This document shows, piece after piece, positions 15,610-22,984 of a DNA stretch of 29,293 nucleotides. The position numbers were made by a program, and so were the translations under genes. The first letter of the stretch is position 1; every line of letters starts with the position of its first letter. The notes under the pieces are model-generated. The model did no database searches, was not told the DNA's origin, and worked only from the letters and a program-made list of their open reading frames with translations. Source of the stretch: a virus. Where the stretch lies: positions 1-29,293 of IMG/VR virus record IMGVR_UViG_3300044643_000381; one strand, written 5' to 3'.

Positions 15610-16347
15610 TTATGGTAAAATTAAGTCAACAAAAAAGCCAGTAACTTCTGCATCAAAACCAGTAGATTGTGCAAAATTTACACTTAAGTTGTTTATAGCT
15701 GTAAAATCAAGCCCTAGTAAATTTAATTTTTCAGTGTACGCATTTCCATTTACCGTATCTGTATTTGAAACACTAGTATAAGCAACTGCAGTTGTTCCTC
15801 CTGTTCTAATAATTTCAAGTGTATATACACCGCTAAAAGGAACTACATTACTTGTATATAAGTAAATTAAACCTGAACCAGAACCAACGCAAGTGTTATC
15901 ACTATCAAAAGTGATTCCAAGAGCTGTTTCATTTGGAGTTGCAGAAACAAAAGCATTTCTCCAATACATTGTTATTTTTAAAGCTTTTCCATCAGCATTT
16001 AATGTATTTGCAGGAATAGGGGCACTTAGTAATAATGTACCAGAACCTGCTGAAGGAGAAGAAAACCCAGTAGTACTTGAGAATAATCTTGTTATACCAT
16101 TTACACCAGGAATACCTTGTACTCCTTGTTCTCCAGTTTCCCCTTGGATACCTTGCTCTCCTTCTGGAATACCAAAATTAAAAATTGCAGATGAAGTTGT
16201 ACCTGAATTAGTTACTGTAGGCTCAGATCCAAATGGTAAAGAAGTTACTTCTCCTACTGATATACTACCAGAAGGTCCTTGAGGACCCGCAGGTCCTCTA
16301 GGTATTGTTGTTGAATTGCAATTACAATTGCCTGAACATGAACACAT
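15610..16347 (-). CDS. Collagen-like fibre protein with Cys-rich N-terminus (245 aa)
   Basis: The frame extends to 16383, but the ATG at 16347 is preferred: it gives MCSCSGNCNCN, lies 14 nt after the previous stop, and avoids an implausible MWLWLQLKTYIN leader overlapping that gene. Gly-X-Y triplets occur at residues about 18-28 (GPAGPQGPSG) and 62-84 (GEQGIQGETGEQGVQGIPG), linked by a segment typical of phage fibres (GEVTSLPFGSEPTVTNSG ... FNFGIPEG). The C-terminal ~160 residues look like a jelly-roll head domain. The protein should form a trimer, with the triplets as a triple helix. The Cys-rich start may be a metal- or disulfide-stabilised attachment point. Head fibre or tail fibre are both possible. 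Confidence 0.8.
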   Translation of the reverse strand: MCSCSGNCNCNSTTIPRGPAGPQGPSGSISVGEVTSLPFGSEPTVTNSGTTSSAIFNFGIPEGEQGIQGETGEQGVQGIPGVNGITRLFSSTTGFSSPSAGSGTLLLSAPIPANTLNADGKALKITMYWRNAFVSATPNETALGITFDSDNTCVGSGSGLIYLYTSNVVPFSGVYTLEIIRTGGTTAVAYTSVSNTDTVNGNAYTEKLNLLGLDFTAINNLSVNFAQSTGFDAEVTGFFVDLILP

Positions 16348-16361
16348 ATTTATATAAGTTT

Positions 16362-16970
16362 TTAGCTGCAACCACAACCACAACCACCAGCTGAAGTTTG
16401 ATTACAAAGTTTTTGAAGTTTTGTTAATAGTTTGATAAATTCTTGAGTACCTAATGATTCTGCTACTGCTTTTAAAGATTGTAAAATACCATCTGCAATT
16501 AAGAAATCATTGTAAGCATCTGAGTCACAGTGATTACATAATTCTTCAGCTACTTTAGCTGCTAGTTTGGATACACAGCAAGCTACATTACAGTATACTA
16601 CAAATTCTATTTCAGTTTCATATACTTCTTCTGTACTATCTGTAACAGTATAAACAATATTGTAATAACCATCTTGAAGTGTTGAGTTACCTGAACTGTC
16701 TACAGGAGAATAATTATATAATTCAAATACAGGAAATACTGCAGCCTGCACAGCAGGTAAGACATTGAATACTGTAGGTGTACTATCATTCAATGATATT
16801 GATATAGTTGCTGCTATTACATAAGGATCATCTATATCAGTTCTCCATACAGTAGTATCATCATTCCATGCAAAAGGATTAGTATCACTATTAAAAAACC
16901 CAGTAGTATCATTAATTGTTATACCTGTACATCCATTAAGACATGCAGATATTGTTGGTATAAATGCCAT
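16362..16970 (-). CDS. Structural protein with Cys-rich helical end, GGCGCGCS C-terminus (202 aa)
   Basis: The N-terminal ~130 residues are beta-rich (DGYYNIVYTVTDS, EIEFVVYCNVACC), and the last ~70 form helices with many cysteines (ACCVSKLAAKVAEELCNHC, LQKLCN) ending in SAGGCGCGCS. The density of Cys at the C-terminus is striking for a phage protein and mirrors the Cys-rich N-terminus of the next gene. There is no signal peptide. Its place at the head of the fibre block suggests an adaptor on which fibres dock. It is preceded by a 93-nt gap with a terminator whose tail contains a -7-like element. Family not recognised. Confidence 0.65.
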   Translation of the reverse strand: MAFIPTISACLNGCTGITINDTTGFFNSDTNPFAWNDDTTVWRTDIDDPYVIAATISISLNDSTPTVFNVLPAVQAAVFPVFELYNYSPVDSSGNSTLQDGYYNIVYTVTDSTEEVYETEIEFVVYCNVACCVSKLAAKVAEELCNHCDSDAYNDFLIADGILQSLKAVAESLGTQEFIKLLTKLQKLCNQTSAGGCGCGCS

Positions 16971-16995
16971 TTTATATTATAGGTTTTATTGTAAA

Positions 16996-17003
16996 CAAAA
17001 ATA
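16996..17003 (-). promoter_or_regulatory. Possible -7 element (TATTTTTG) before the fibre block
   Basis: The minus strand reads TATTTTTG, fitting TANNTTTG, 25 nt before the ATG at 16970. It coincides with the U-tract of the terminator hairpin, so it could restart transcription just after termination. No clear -33 box is visible, so support is weak. Confidence 0.3.
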
Positions 17004-17040
17004 GTGAAAAACCTAATTGTAAAACTAGGTCTTTCACTAT
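16996..17040 (-). terminator. Strong intrinsic terminator after the 434-aa gene
   Basis: On the minus strand a 15-bp stem (arms 17040-17026 and 17015-17001, ATAGTGAAAGACCTA against TAGGTTTTTCACTAT, fully paired with one G-U) closes a 10-nt loop and is followed directly by a U-rich tract (TTTTGTTT). It lies 23 nt after the stop at 17064. It separates head/neck genes from the fibre genes and should set their relative expression. The plus strand lacks a T tract after the stem. Confidence 0.85.
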
Positions 17041-17063
17041 CCTTATCTAGAGATTAATTGTTA

Positions 17064-18368
17064 TTAGAATACGAAAGTAGTAGGTAAATCTACATTTGAC
17101 CATAGGTTAAAAGTAGTGATAAAAGCTGCTTGTAACTGACCTGCAGTAGGGGTATAAGTTGAAGTACCAGTACCACCAGCAAAATAAACAATAGCTTGTC
17201 CTTTGTTTTCACCCGCACCAATAAGTGAAGGAAGTCTATCTACCCATCCAATTAGAGCTGGTTGATATTGTTGACCAACCACAGCATCTTGTTCACGGAA
17301 CAATGGTGGAACTTGATCAACAAATACTTGACCTTCATCACCCCAAGAGATATACTCATCATTAGCAACTTGCTCATAAACAGCTACTCCATCAAATGCA
17401 GCAGTAGTTACTACACTAGTACCATTAAATGCTTCATTAATAAATGGATTAAATCTAACTTTGTCATATTGTCTCCAACGGTTAACATCGTACTTTTGTT
17501 TAACACCAGTAATTTTGATACCAAAATTAGCAGCATTAGCTGTTGCAGCAACAATACGGATATTATTAGTAGCAGCAGTGATAGTAGTAGTTTCTCCTTG
17601 ATATGGAATATCAAGAACTAGATTTCCACCTGCATCTTTAGATGCTACTTTGTAAACACCTGTTGAAACTGTTGCATCAATTGCTACATAATCTCCAGCA
17701 ACAATATTTGTTGATGCAGTAGCAGCAGATGCTGTTACAAACTTAGAATATTTAGTAAAAGTAAGTGTTACTGCTGCGGTAAGCGTTGCTGCTGTTCTTG
17801 CACCAGAATTAGTTACTTCTGAAAATACTCTCCAGTCAGTAGTTCTGTTTGGAATAAAGTTTTGTACTAGTGATGCTACAATACCATTAGCTACATCAGC
17901 TTGAGTTGGAGCAGTAGTACCAGATTTCCAAGTACCATACTTATAGTTAGCAGGACGCTTACCATAAGCAAATTGGTTAGGTACATGCTCAAGTTTTACT
18001 TCATAAAAAGTATTAGCAGTTAATCCTGCGATTGAACCAGTAGCACCGTTAGAACCAATAAAAGTTACTTGTTCTGAAGCTAGTCTACCTGCTACAGATG
18101 TAGCAGAAACAATTTCTCCTCTTTTGAGAATTACTTGTTGTAGTGGGTTATTAGCACCACGATCTTTGATAATTTTGATTTTATCAAAAAGAGTTGGATC
18201 AAATGCACCTGCAGCAGAAGTATTTAGCACTTCATTAGACATATTAGTGATTACTACTGAATTTAATGCAATTGAACCTGGAGTTACTTTTGTTCCAGCT
18301 GCAGGTACAGTTGCCTGTGTTGGAAAAATAAATACACTCTTAATGTTATTTTTTGAATCTAAAGCCAT
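17064..18368 (-). CDS. Abundant-type virion protein, Ala/Thr-rich (434 aa)
   Basis: A soluble 434-aa protein rich in Ala, Thr, Val and Gly with beta-type segments (VFIFPTQATVPAAGTKVTPG; EQVTFIGSNGATGSIAGL; LTFTKYSKFVTASAAT). No domain is recognised with certainty. It has a dedicated transcription unit: a -7-like element at 18407-18414, a 38-nt A-rich leader, and a strong terminator at its end. That arrangement, and the simple composition, resembles highly expressed head decoration, auxiliary capsid or tube-like proteins. Tail sheath is unlikely because the rest of the gene set is podoviral. Its role is therefore given only as a probable major structural component. Confidence 0.6.
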   Translation of the reverse strand: MALDSKNNIKSVFIFPTQATVPAAGTKVTPGSIALNSVVITNMSNEVLNTSAAGAFDPTLFDKIKIIKDRGANNPLQQVILKRGEIVSATSVAGRLASEQVTFIGSNGATGSIAGLTANTFYEVKLEHVPNQFAYGKRPANYKYGTWKSGTTAPTQADVANGIVASLVQNFIPNRTTDWRVFSEVTNSGARTAATLTAAVTLTFTKYSKFVTASAATASTNIVAGDYVAIDATVSTGVYKVASKDAGGNLVLDIPYQGETTTITAATNNIRIVAATANAANFGIKITGVKQKYDVNRWRQYDKVRFNPFINEAFNGTSVVTTAAFDGVAVYEQVANDEYISWGDEGQVFVDQVPPLFREQDAVVGQQYQPALIGWVDRLPSLIGAGENKGQAIVYFAGGTGTSTYTPTAGQLQAAFITTFNLWSNVDLPTTFVF

Positions 18369-18406
18369 TTTTTTAAAATGTTAATTTGTTGTTTGTTTTT
18401 GTTTTA

Positions 18407-18434
18407 CAAATATAATTGTTTTTTTTATTCCAAA
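18407..18434 (-). promoter_or_regulatory. Bacteroidota-type promoter for the 434-aa gene
   Basis: On the minus strand TATATTTG (18414-18407) matches the -7 consensus TANNTTTG, with a TTTG at 18434-18431 upstream, spaced 16 nt (slightly shorter than the usual 17-23). The predicted start would lie about 30 nt before the ATG at 18368. It is embedded in the end of the 255-aa gene and its AT-rich spacer. Confidence 0.55.
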
Positions 18435-19192
18435 ACATCTGCCGTGAGTTGGTTAATTGGTATTTGTTCTCTTACTGCAGCAGACAGTAATTTTACAGCA
18501 ATATCACAAATTCCTTGGTGAGTTAGAGAATCTAATTCACAATCAACTTGTGATGCTGGATTATTAAGATTTACTACTATATCAGACGGTGTTTTAATAT
18601 ATCTTAAATAGTATTCAGTAACTGCAAAATCATCAGGAGGAGTACTATCAGTAATAAGACCATGGATCTTTCTTTCAGTACCATTAACAGGTTTTCTACC
18701 GTGTTCTAATCTCCATATAATACCTTCTGTACCATCAGTAAATGGTTTTTTATAAGGATTATAATAATTAAGATTATACTCATCATGCGAGATGGGGATA
18801 GTCATAATTCTATTAAAGGTATTCGTAGTTCCACATTGTGGAATATTTGTAATACAACCTTCATAAATTGTAATCATAAAATCAACTGGTAATGCCCAGA
18901 GTTTTTCTCCAGGCAATGTACCAGTTTGTTGGTTGTCGGGTAATTCAATAATAGGTGGATTAGCATCCTGTGAGTCTTTAACTAATGCAGAGAGTCCTTG
19001 GATTCTTATTTCAGTTTCCTCAAATCCTTCCATGTTTCTATTACTTTTAGGGTTTAACCTTTGAAGAATATAATACCATTGTGCTTTAGTTAAAAGTATA
19101 CTAGCTTCAGGGTCAACAAACCCAGGAGCACTTTGTGAATAAAGTGCGTCATAAGTCACTAGTACATTTTCCCACATTTGATTAGCTGTCAT
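18425..19192 (-). CDS. Ring / portal-adaptor-type protein (255 aa)
   Basis: A 255-aa protein with an N-terminal helical part (MTANQMWENVLVTYDALYSQ; LTKAQWYYILQRLNPKS), a middle containing LPVDFMITIYEGCI and GIIWRLEHGRKPVNG, then YYLRYIKTPSDIVVNL and a C-terminal helix (HQGICDIAVKLLSAAVREQI). A loop with an LP.DF segment, the YLRYIK.P motif and the final helix are typical of crAss-like neck-ring and P22 gp4-like adaptor proteins that plug under the portal. It overlaps the preceding gene by 11 nt. Together with 3460-4218 and 1722-2660 it forms a set of three similarly built proteins. Confidence 0.62.
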   Translation of the reverse strand: MTANQMWENVLVTYDALYSQSAPGFVDPEASILLTKAQWYYILQRLNPKSNRNMEGFEETEIRIQGLSALVKDSQDANPPIIELPDNQQTGTLPGEKLWALPVDFMITIYEGCITNIPQCGTTNTFNRIMTIPISHDEYNLNYYNPYKKPFTDGTEGIIWRLEHGRKPVNGTERKIHGLITDSTPPDDFAVTEYYLRYIKTPSDIVVNLNNPASQVDCELDSLTHQGICDIAVKLLSAAVREQIPINQLTADVLE

Positions 19193-20141
19193 AACCTGAT
19201 TGCTCTTTAAGTCTTTCTACAATAGCAAAGTTTTCTGGATTCTCAACCCATTTAATAGCTTGAGTTGTTGGTCCAATATCTTTACCATCTAGGAATTGAT
19301 ATGTTTTTTCTTTAGATAATACAAGAGATCCTACTTTAGTTGCTCTCATTAAAAGCAATTTAGAATCTTTATGAGGATCTTGTACTAATTTTAGGAAGTT
19401 TGATGGAGATTCATTTACTATTTTACCAACATATGCAAACACATAGTCATAGTTTGTAGTATTACTGATTCTTGCATCAGCTAACCACATGATCTCTTTA
19501 AGTTGTCCAATGTCTGATTTAATTCTAGCAAACCAAGAGAATGCTTCAAGTTTAGTGTTAAGATCTTCTTTTTCCTGCACTTCAGCAACTTCTTGATCTA
19601 CAAGCATAAATCTGTAAGTACGTTTTTTGTTTTTCTCAGCAGGTGAAGGTGCTATAACAGTCTTGTTTAGCATAAGTACTTTATATCTAATCATATCCAT
19701 AGGAACAGATAGATCTAAAACATTAGATTCATTTCTAAGTTTTACAGTACCAAGTTTTTGCCAGAAAGTATCTGGATGGCGATTACCTTTTTCATCAGTT
19801 CTGTATTTACCAATATCAAGATCTCCTTTAGCTAGACCAAGTAATCTTTCAAAGAATTCTTGTTCTGTGATTTCCTCATTTGGAAACTCAGGAGTTCTTA
19901 CTCTAGCAATATTATCTAATGGTCTATACATAATACCTGTCTTTTTATTAATAGGTACTGATAGGTATGTAATTGCCGTGTTAAATTGATAAGCACCATT
20001 GGTCTTATCTTTACCATCTTCAGTAATTTGGTATTTGTGAGACCAACTGTTAGGTCTAACTACTGGTACCACTTTTACTACTTTTTCAATTAGAAAGTTT
20101 GTTAATTTTTCCTGTTCTAATTCTAATTCCTTTTTAGCCAT
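19182..20141 (-). CDS. Conserved-position head/neck protein following the capsid gene (319 aa)
   Basis: A 319-aa charged protein, starting MAKKELELEQEKLTNFLIEK, with mixed helix and strand (KYQITEDGKDKTNGAYQFNT; LDLSVPMDMIRYKVLMLNK; RTYRFMLVDQEVAEVQEKED). There are no membrane segments or catalytic motifs that I can identify. It is the first gene after the major capsid protein, separated by a terminator-like hairpin and a -7-like element. In crAss-like phages genes next to the capsid gene encode virion components of the head or neck, so a structural role is likely. The exact function is not visible. Confidence 0.55.
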   Translation of the reverse strand: MAKKELELEQEKLTNFLIEKVVKVVPVVRPNSWSHKYQITEDGKDKTNGAYQFNTAITYLSVPINKKTGIMYRPLDNIARVRTPEFPNEEITEQEFFERLLGLAKGDLDIGKYRTDEKGNRHPDTFWQKLGTVKLRNESNVLDLSVPMDMIRYKVLMLNKTVIAPSPAEKNKKRTYRFMLVDQEVAEVQEKEDLNTKLEAFSWFARIKSDIGQLKEIMWLADARISNTTNYDYVFAYVGKIVNESPSNFLKLVQDPHKDSKLLLMRATKVGSLVLSKEKTYQFLDGKDIGPTTQAIKWVENPENFAIVERLKEQSGYDS

Positions 20142-20163
20142 AATTTCTTATTTATTTATTTTA

Positions 20164-20171
20164 CAAAGTTA
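20164..20171 (-). promoter_or_regulatory. -7-like element (TAACTTTG) before the 319-aa gene
   Basis: The minus strand reads TAACTTTGTAAA, containing TANNTTTG, 22 nt before the ATG at 20141 and directly after the capsid-gene terminator. No convincing -33 box is seen. The same TTTGTAAA extension occurs at three other gene starts in the window. Confidence 0.4.
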
Positions 20172-20173
20172 AA

Positions 20174-20205
20174 ATAAAGAGGGAGATATTTCACCCCCTC
20201 TTTAT
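20174..20205 (-). terminator. Intrinsic terminator after the major capsid gene
   Basis: A perfect 10-bp stem on the minus strand (ATAAAGAGGG at 20205-20196 against CCCTCTTTAT at 20183-20174) encloses a 12-nt loop and is followed by TTTAAC. It begins 8 nt after the stop at 20214. The GC-rich lower stem in very AT-rich DNA and the site after a highly expressed gene support a terminator. The T tract is short, so some read-through is expected; the plus strand also has a T-rich tail. Confidence 0.7.
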
Positions 20206-20213
20206 ATTTTTTA

Positions 20214-21728
20214 TTATACTAAGTTATAACGGAAATCTACAACTTTAGTTGGGTCAGTAATCATCATACCACCCCACATCATTCTGTGAATTTCATATCC
20301 ATCAGAACGTGAAACTGCTACTGAAGGAGAACCTTTTCCTGCAGGAGTAAATGGATCACGCATACCTGGGATATAACGGAATACTGAAGGTTGACCTTTT
20401 ACTGCTACTCTCTTAATTCCTGATTCTCCACCAAAGTCAAGTGCTAGCATTCTACGTGATTCTGTAGTACCACCTTCTGGGTGAGTTTCTGGGAAAAGAA
20501 CTTTATCATCAAACATTGGGCAATACATCAATTCAAATGTAATACCGTTGATTGAGTAGTATTTAGTAAATTGGAAACCAGCTGAAAGTGGCTTAGGAAT
20601 ACCGTTAAGTTTTCCACCATTTTCTTTATAGATAGTTGTATCATTAGAACGTCCTGGACCTTGACCTGAAGTGTTAGCAATCATTAGTTCAGTACCACCT
20701 TTAGCAAGTACAGCTCTGTGGAAATCACGGATACCGTATTCACCTGTGCAAAGTGTTACAACACGATTACCCATTTCAATTCTACCAATAGAAAGATCCA
20801 AGAATACTTCAGTTAAGAAGTCAAGATCTAGTGTTGAGTAGTAGTGAATGTTAGATGGTGCAATTTGCTCAAAAAGACCAGCACCTGATTCAACAGGATA
20901 TTTACCTGATGCATCTTTGTTCAAGAACAAGTCACGATCTGTAAAGTTATGTAGACCATAAAAGTGCATAACTACGTTAGCAACTTCTGCTTGGTACATT
21001 GCAATCATATCTAGATAGTTAATCCAAACACGTTCTTGCTTACCATCTACACCTGGGAATGAGAACTCCAAAGGATAGTTTTTACCTTCATTAATCATGT
21101 TACCAGGAACTTCATATTCAAAACGCTGCATAGTAATGCGGTTTCTCATTCTGAAAGGTGAAGTAAAGTTTGGCTTCTGACCTCTGTTAGATAATGTTGA
21201 TGGAGCTACGTTGAAAAACTTAGCCCAACGCTGACCAGCTTCAAGCTCTTCTGCAGGTACTGAAAGCATTGGATCTGATGTAAGAAGTTCTACTTCATAC
21301 TCAAAGTTAGTGCCTTTTGGTTTAACAGAAAGAACTCTCAAAAGGTATTCTGCTTTGTTACCTTTAAGAATGTTATCTGGCTCAAAATACTCTTCCCCAA
21401 ATACCATATAGAAAGCAGCTACTCCTGCACCAAGCTCACCTGCAGCTGCTGCTGAGGTTCCTGTTGCATCATACGCTTCAAGAAGAGGAATGTTTTTATC
21501 ATGTTGACCTTGGAGCATCCACTCATAGAAGTTGTTTTCTTCTACTTCAATAGTAGGAAACTGGTTGAGGAAATCAAACATCGCATTCTTCAGATTAGTT
21601 CTAAAGATTTGATGAATGGTGTTAGTTACAAGCTGTGGGCGTTTCATATAGAGTGCACCCAAATTGTTTGCAGTTACAAGACCATTGTAATCTTTAGCTG
21701 CGTATTTTTGTAGTTGAAATAATTGCAT
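20214..21728 (-). CDS. Major capsid protein, crAss-like (504 aa)
   Basis: A 504-aa protein starting MQLFQLQKYAAKDYNGLVTA with the segment KRPQLVTNTIHQIFRTNLKN and FEW-type region NNFYEWMLQGQHDKNIPLLE, which I recognise from crAss-like major capsid proteins (HK97 fold). The middle contains a long conserved portion (RFEYEVPGNMINEGKNYPLE; MIAMYQAEVANVVMHFYGLH) and the end has a Gly-rich part leading to EIHRMMWGGMMITDPTKVVD. Length fits the family. It lies 2 nt after the scaffold-like gene and is followed by an intrinsic terminator, so it ends its transcript. It forms the icosahedral shell. Confidence 0.88.
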   Translation of the reverse strand: MQLFQLQKYAAKDYNGLVTANNLGALYMKRPQLVTNTIHQIFRTNLKNAMFDFLNQFPTIEVEENNFYEWMLQGQHDKNIPLLEAYDATGTSAAAAGELGAGVAAFYMVFGEEYFEPDNILKGNKAEYLLRVLSVKPKGTNFEYEVELLTSDPMLSVPAEELEAGQRWAKFFNVAPSTLSNRGQKPNFTSPFRMRNRITMQRFEYEVPGNMINEGKNYPLEFSFPGVDGKQERVWINYLDMIAMYQAEVANVVMHFYGLHNFTDRDLFLNKDASGKYPVESGAGLFEQIAPSNIHYYSTLDLDFLTEVFLDLSIGRIEMGNRVVTLCTGEYGIRDFHRAVLAKGGTELMIANTSGQGPGRSNDTTIYKENGGKLNGIPKPLSAGFQFTKYYSINGITFELMYCPMFDDKVLFPETHPEGGTTESRRMLALDFGGESGIKRVAVKGQPSVFRYIPGMRDPFTPAGKGSPSVAVSRSDGYEIHRMMWGGMMITDPTKVVDFRYNLV

Positions 21729-21730
21729 TT

Positions 21731-22912
21731 TTATTTATTATTTAGGAAATTTTCTAGTGAAGTTAATACATCAACCTCTTTATCATTAAGGTTATTACTT
21801 AAGTTAGAGCCTGATTTAAATGCTGCTTTTTTAAGTCTATCATCAATACTTCTAGTAACTTTTGTTTCTGCTAGACGCATTAGTTTGGTTAAGTCAGGTT
21901 TAATGTTACCTTTCTCATCCATATTGAATAAACCTAGTTCTGTCAAGTAATGCAGTTGCAATCTAAATGCTTCTGGATTCTTTCTGGAAATAGCAGCCAC
22001 TTTGTTTAATGGTTGTTTATTTTCATCATAAGCAACTGTTTCTGTCATTGACTTATACAGTTGATCTTTCATTTTATCTGTAATAGGAACTCCCTTGAAG
22101 ATCTCTGGAGTTTGTGAGATTGTTGCTTTCAAAGCTTGAAGTCTTTGTTGAGCTTCACGTTGTCTTTGAAATGCAATATTTTGTTCTTCTTGTTTTTTAA
22201 GTTCAATCTGTCTTTGAGCTTCTTGATTTAAAATCTGCGCAGCTTCCAAGCCTTCATCAGTTAATTCATCTAGATCTCTAGCTCTTTCCACATACTTGTT
22301 AATTTTTTCTTGAGAAAACCCTTTAGTTTTAAGAAGGTCTCTATAAAGCTGCTCTGCTTTCTGAGGATCAGACTCTAGAGTCTCTTTAGTGATTGATGAA
22401 TAATCAACTACTTTGCTACCAATATCTAGTGAAGAATCTTCATCTAGACCATCCATAAACAGTTCAAACTGTTTACGCATTTTAGTAGGCATTTCAGATA
22501 CAATATCTTCAAAGATCTTTACGCCTCTTTTGAAGTCACGTCTTTCCATTAAAGATTTAAAACTATCTGGAGTACCATCAAATTTAAAATCATCATCTTC
22601 TTGGAAGTCTTCTTCCTCAAATAACCCCTCTGCTTTAAGCTGTTCAGCTAATACTTTATAAAGAGGTTCATCCTCTTCATTAGCAGGTTCTTTCTTATCA
22701 GAAGGTGGTGCAAAATCTTTTGCTTTACTTTCTGGTGTTTCATCCTCATCTGCTGAGTCATTAATTAGATCTGACAACTCTGTGTCAAAGTCAAATTCAT
22801 TGGTTTCAGCTACGTCTTTTACCAAGTTTTTATCAGATGAATTATTGATTACTTCACCTGCTCCTCCTTCAGGAGCTTCAAAATCTGGGCTGTAAAATTT
22901 GTTACGTTTCAT
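21731..22912 (-). CDS. Scaffold-like acidic coiled-coil head protein (393 aa)
   Basis: A 393-aa protein with a strongly acidic, disordered N-terminal third (runs such as DLINDSADEDETPESK and FEEEDFQEDDDFKFDG), a helical centre, and a Gln/Glu-rich coiled coil at about residues 225-265 (NQEAQRQIELKKQEEQNIAF). The C-terminal part is helical and more basic (RSIDDRLKKAAFKSGSN). An acidic, helical protein placed between portal and capsid genes is the classic position and build of a scaffolding protein that guides shell assembly. No protease motif was seen. The capsid gene follows after 2 nt. Function is inferred from composition and synteny. Confidence 0.65.
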   Translation of the reverse strand: MKRNKFYSPDFEAPEGGAGEVINNSSDKNLVKDVAETNEFDFDTELSDLINDSADEDETPESKAKDFAPPSDKKEPANEEDEPLYKVLAEQLKAEGLFEEEDFQEDDDFKFDGTPDSFKSLMERRDFKRGVKIFEDIVSEMPTKMRKQFELFMDGLDEDSSLDIGSKVVDYSSITKETLESDPQKAEQLYRDLLKTKGFSQEKINKYVERARDLDELTDEGLEAAQILNQEAQRQIELKKQEEQNIAFQRQREAQQRLQALKATISQTPEIFKGVPITDKMKDQLYKSMTETVAYDENKQPLNKVAAISRKNPEAFRLQLHYLTELGLFNMDEKGNIKPDLTKLMRLAETKVTRSIDDRLKKAAFKSGSNLSNNLNDKEVDVLTSLENFLNNK

Positions 22913-22922
22913 ATTATTCTTA

Positions 22923-22956
22923 CAAAATTATTATTAATAATTGTTTATCTACCAAA
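22923..22956 (-). promoter_or_regulatory. Bacteroidota-type promoter before scaffold and capsid genes
   Basis: On the minus strand TAATTTTG (22930-22923) matches TANNTTTG and a TTTG (22956-22953) lies 22 nt upstream, inside the usual 17-23 nt range. It sits in the 66-nt gap before the ATG at 22912 and could drive the scaffold and capsid genes together. The short distance to the ATG (10 nt) implies a very short leader. Confidence 0.5.
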
Positions 22957-22984
22957 TAAGCTTGTTTTTCTATATAGCTTATTT
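22954..22984. repeat. Perfect 8-bp inverted repeat over the portal stop codon
   Basis: AAATAAGC (22954-22961) and GCTTATTT (22977-22984) form a perfect 8-bp stem with a 15-nt loop that includes the portal stop codon. On the minus strand it has no U tract afterwards, so it is not a clear terminator of the portal transcript; on the plus strand it is followed by T residues. It overlaps the proposed -33 box. Confidence 0.35.

Noticed and set aside
16348-16383. N-terminal extension MWLWLQLKTYIN of the collagen-like protein
   Set aside because: It overlaps the GGCGCGCS coding end of the preceding gene and has no sense for a fibre protein; the ATG at 16347 sits properly after the stop.
17064-18368. 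Tail sheath or long-tail tube identity for the 434-aa protein
   Set aside because: No sheath motif was seen, and the rest of the gene set (ring proteins, muzzle) is podoviral.
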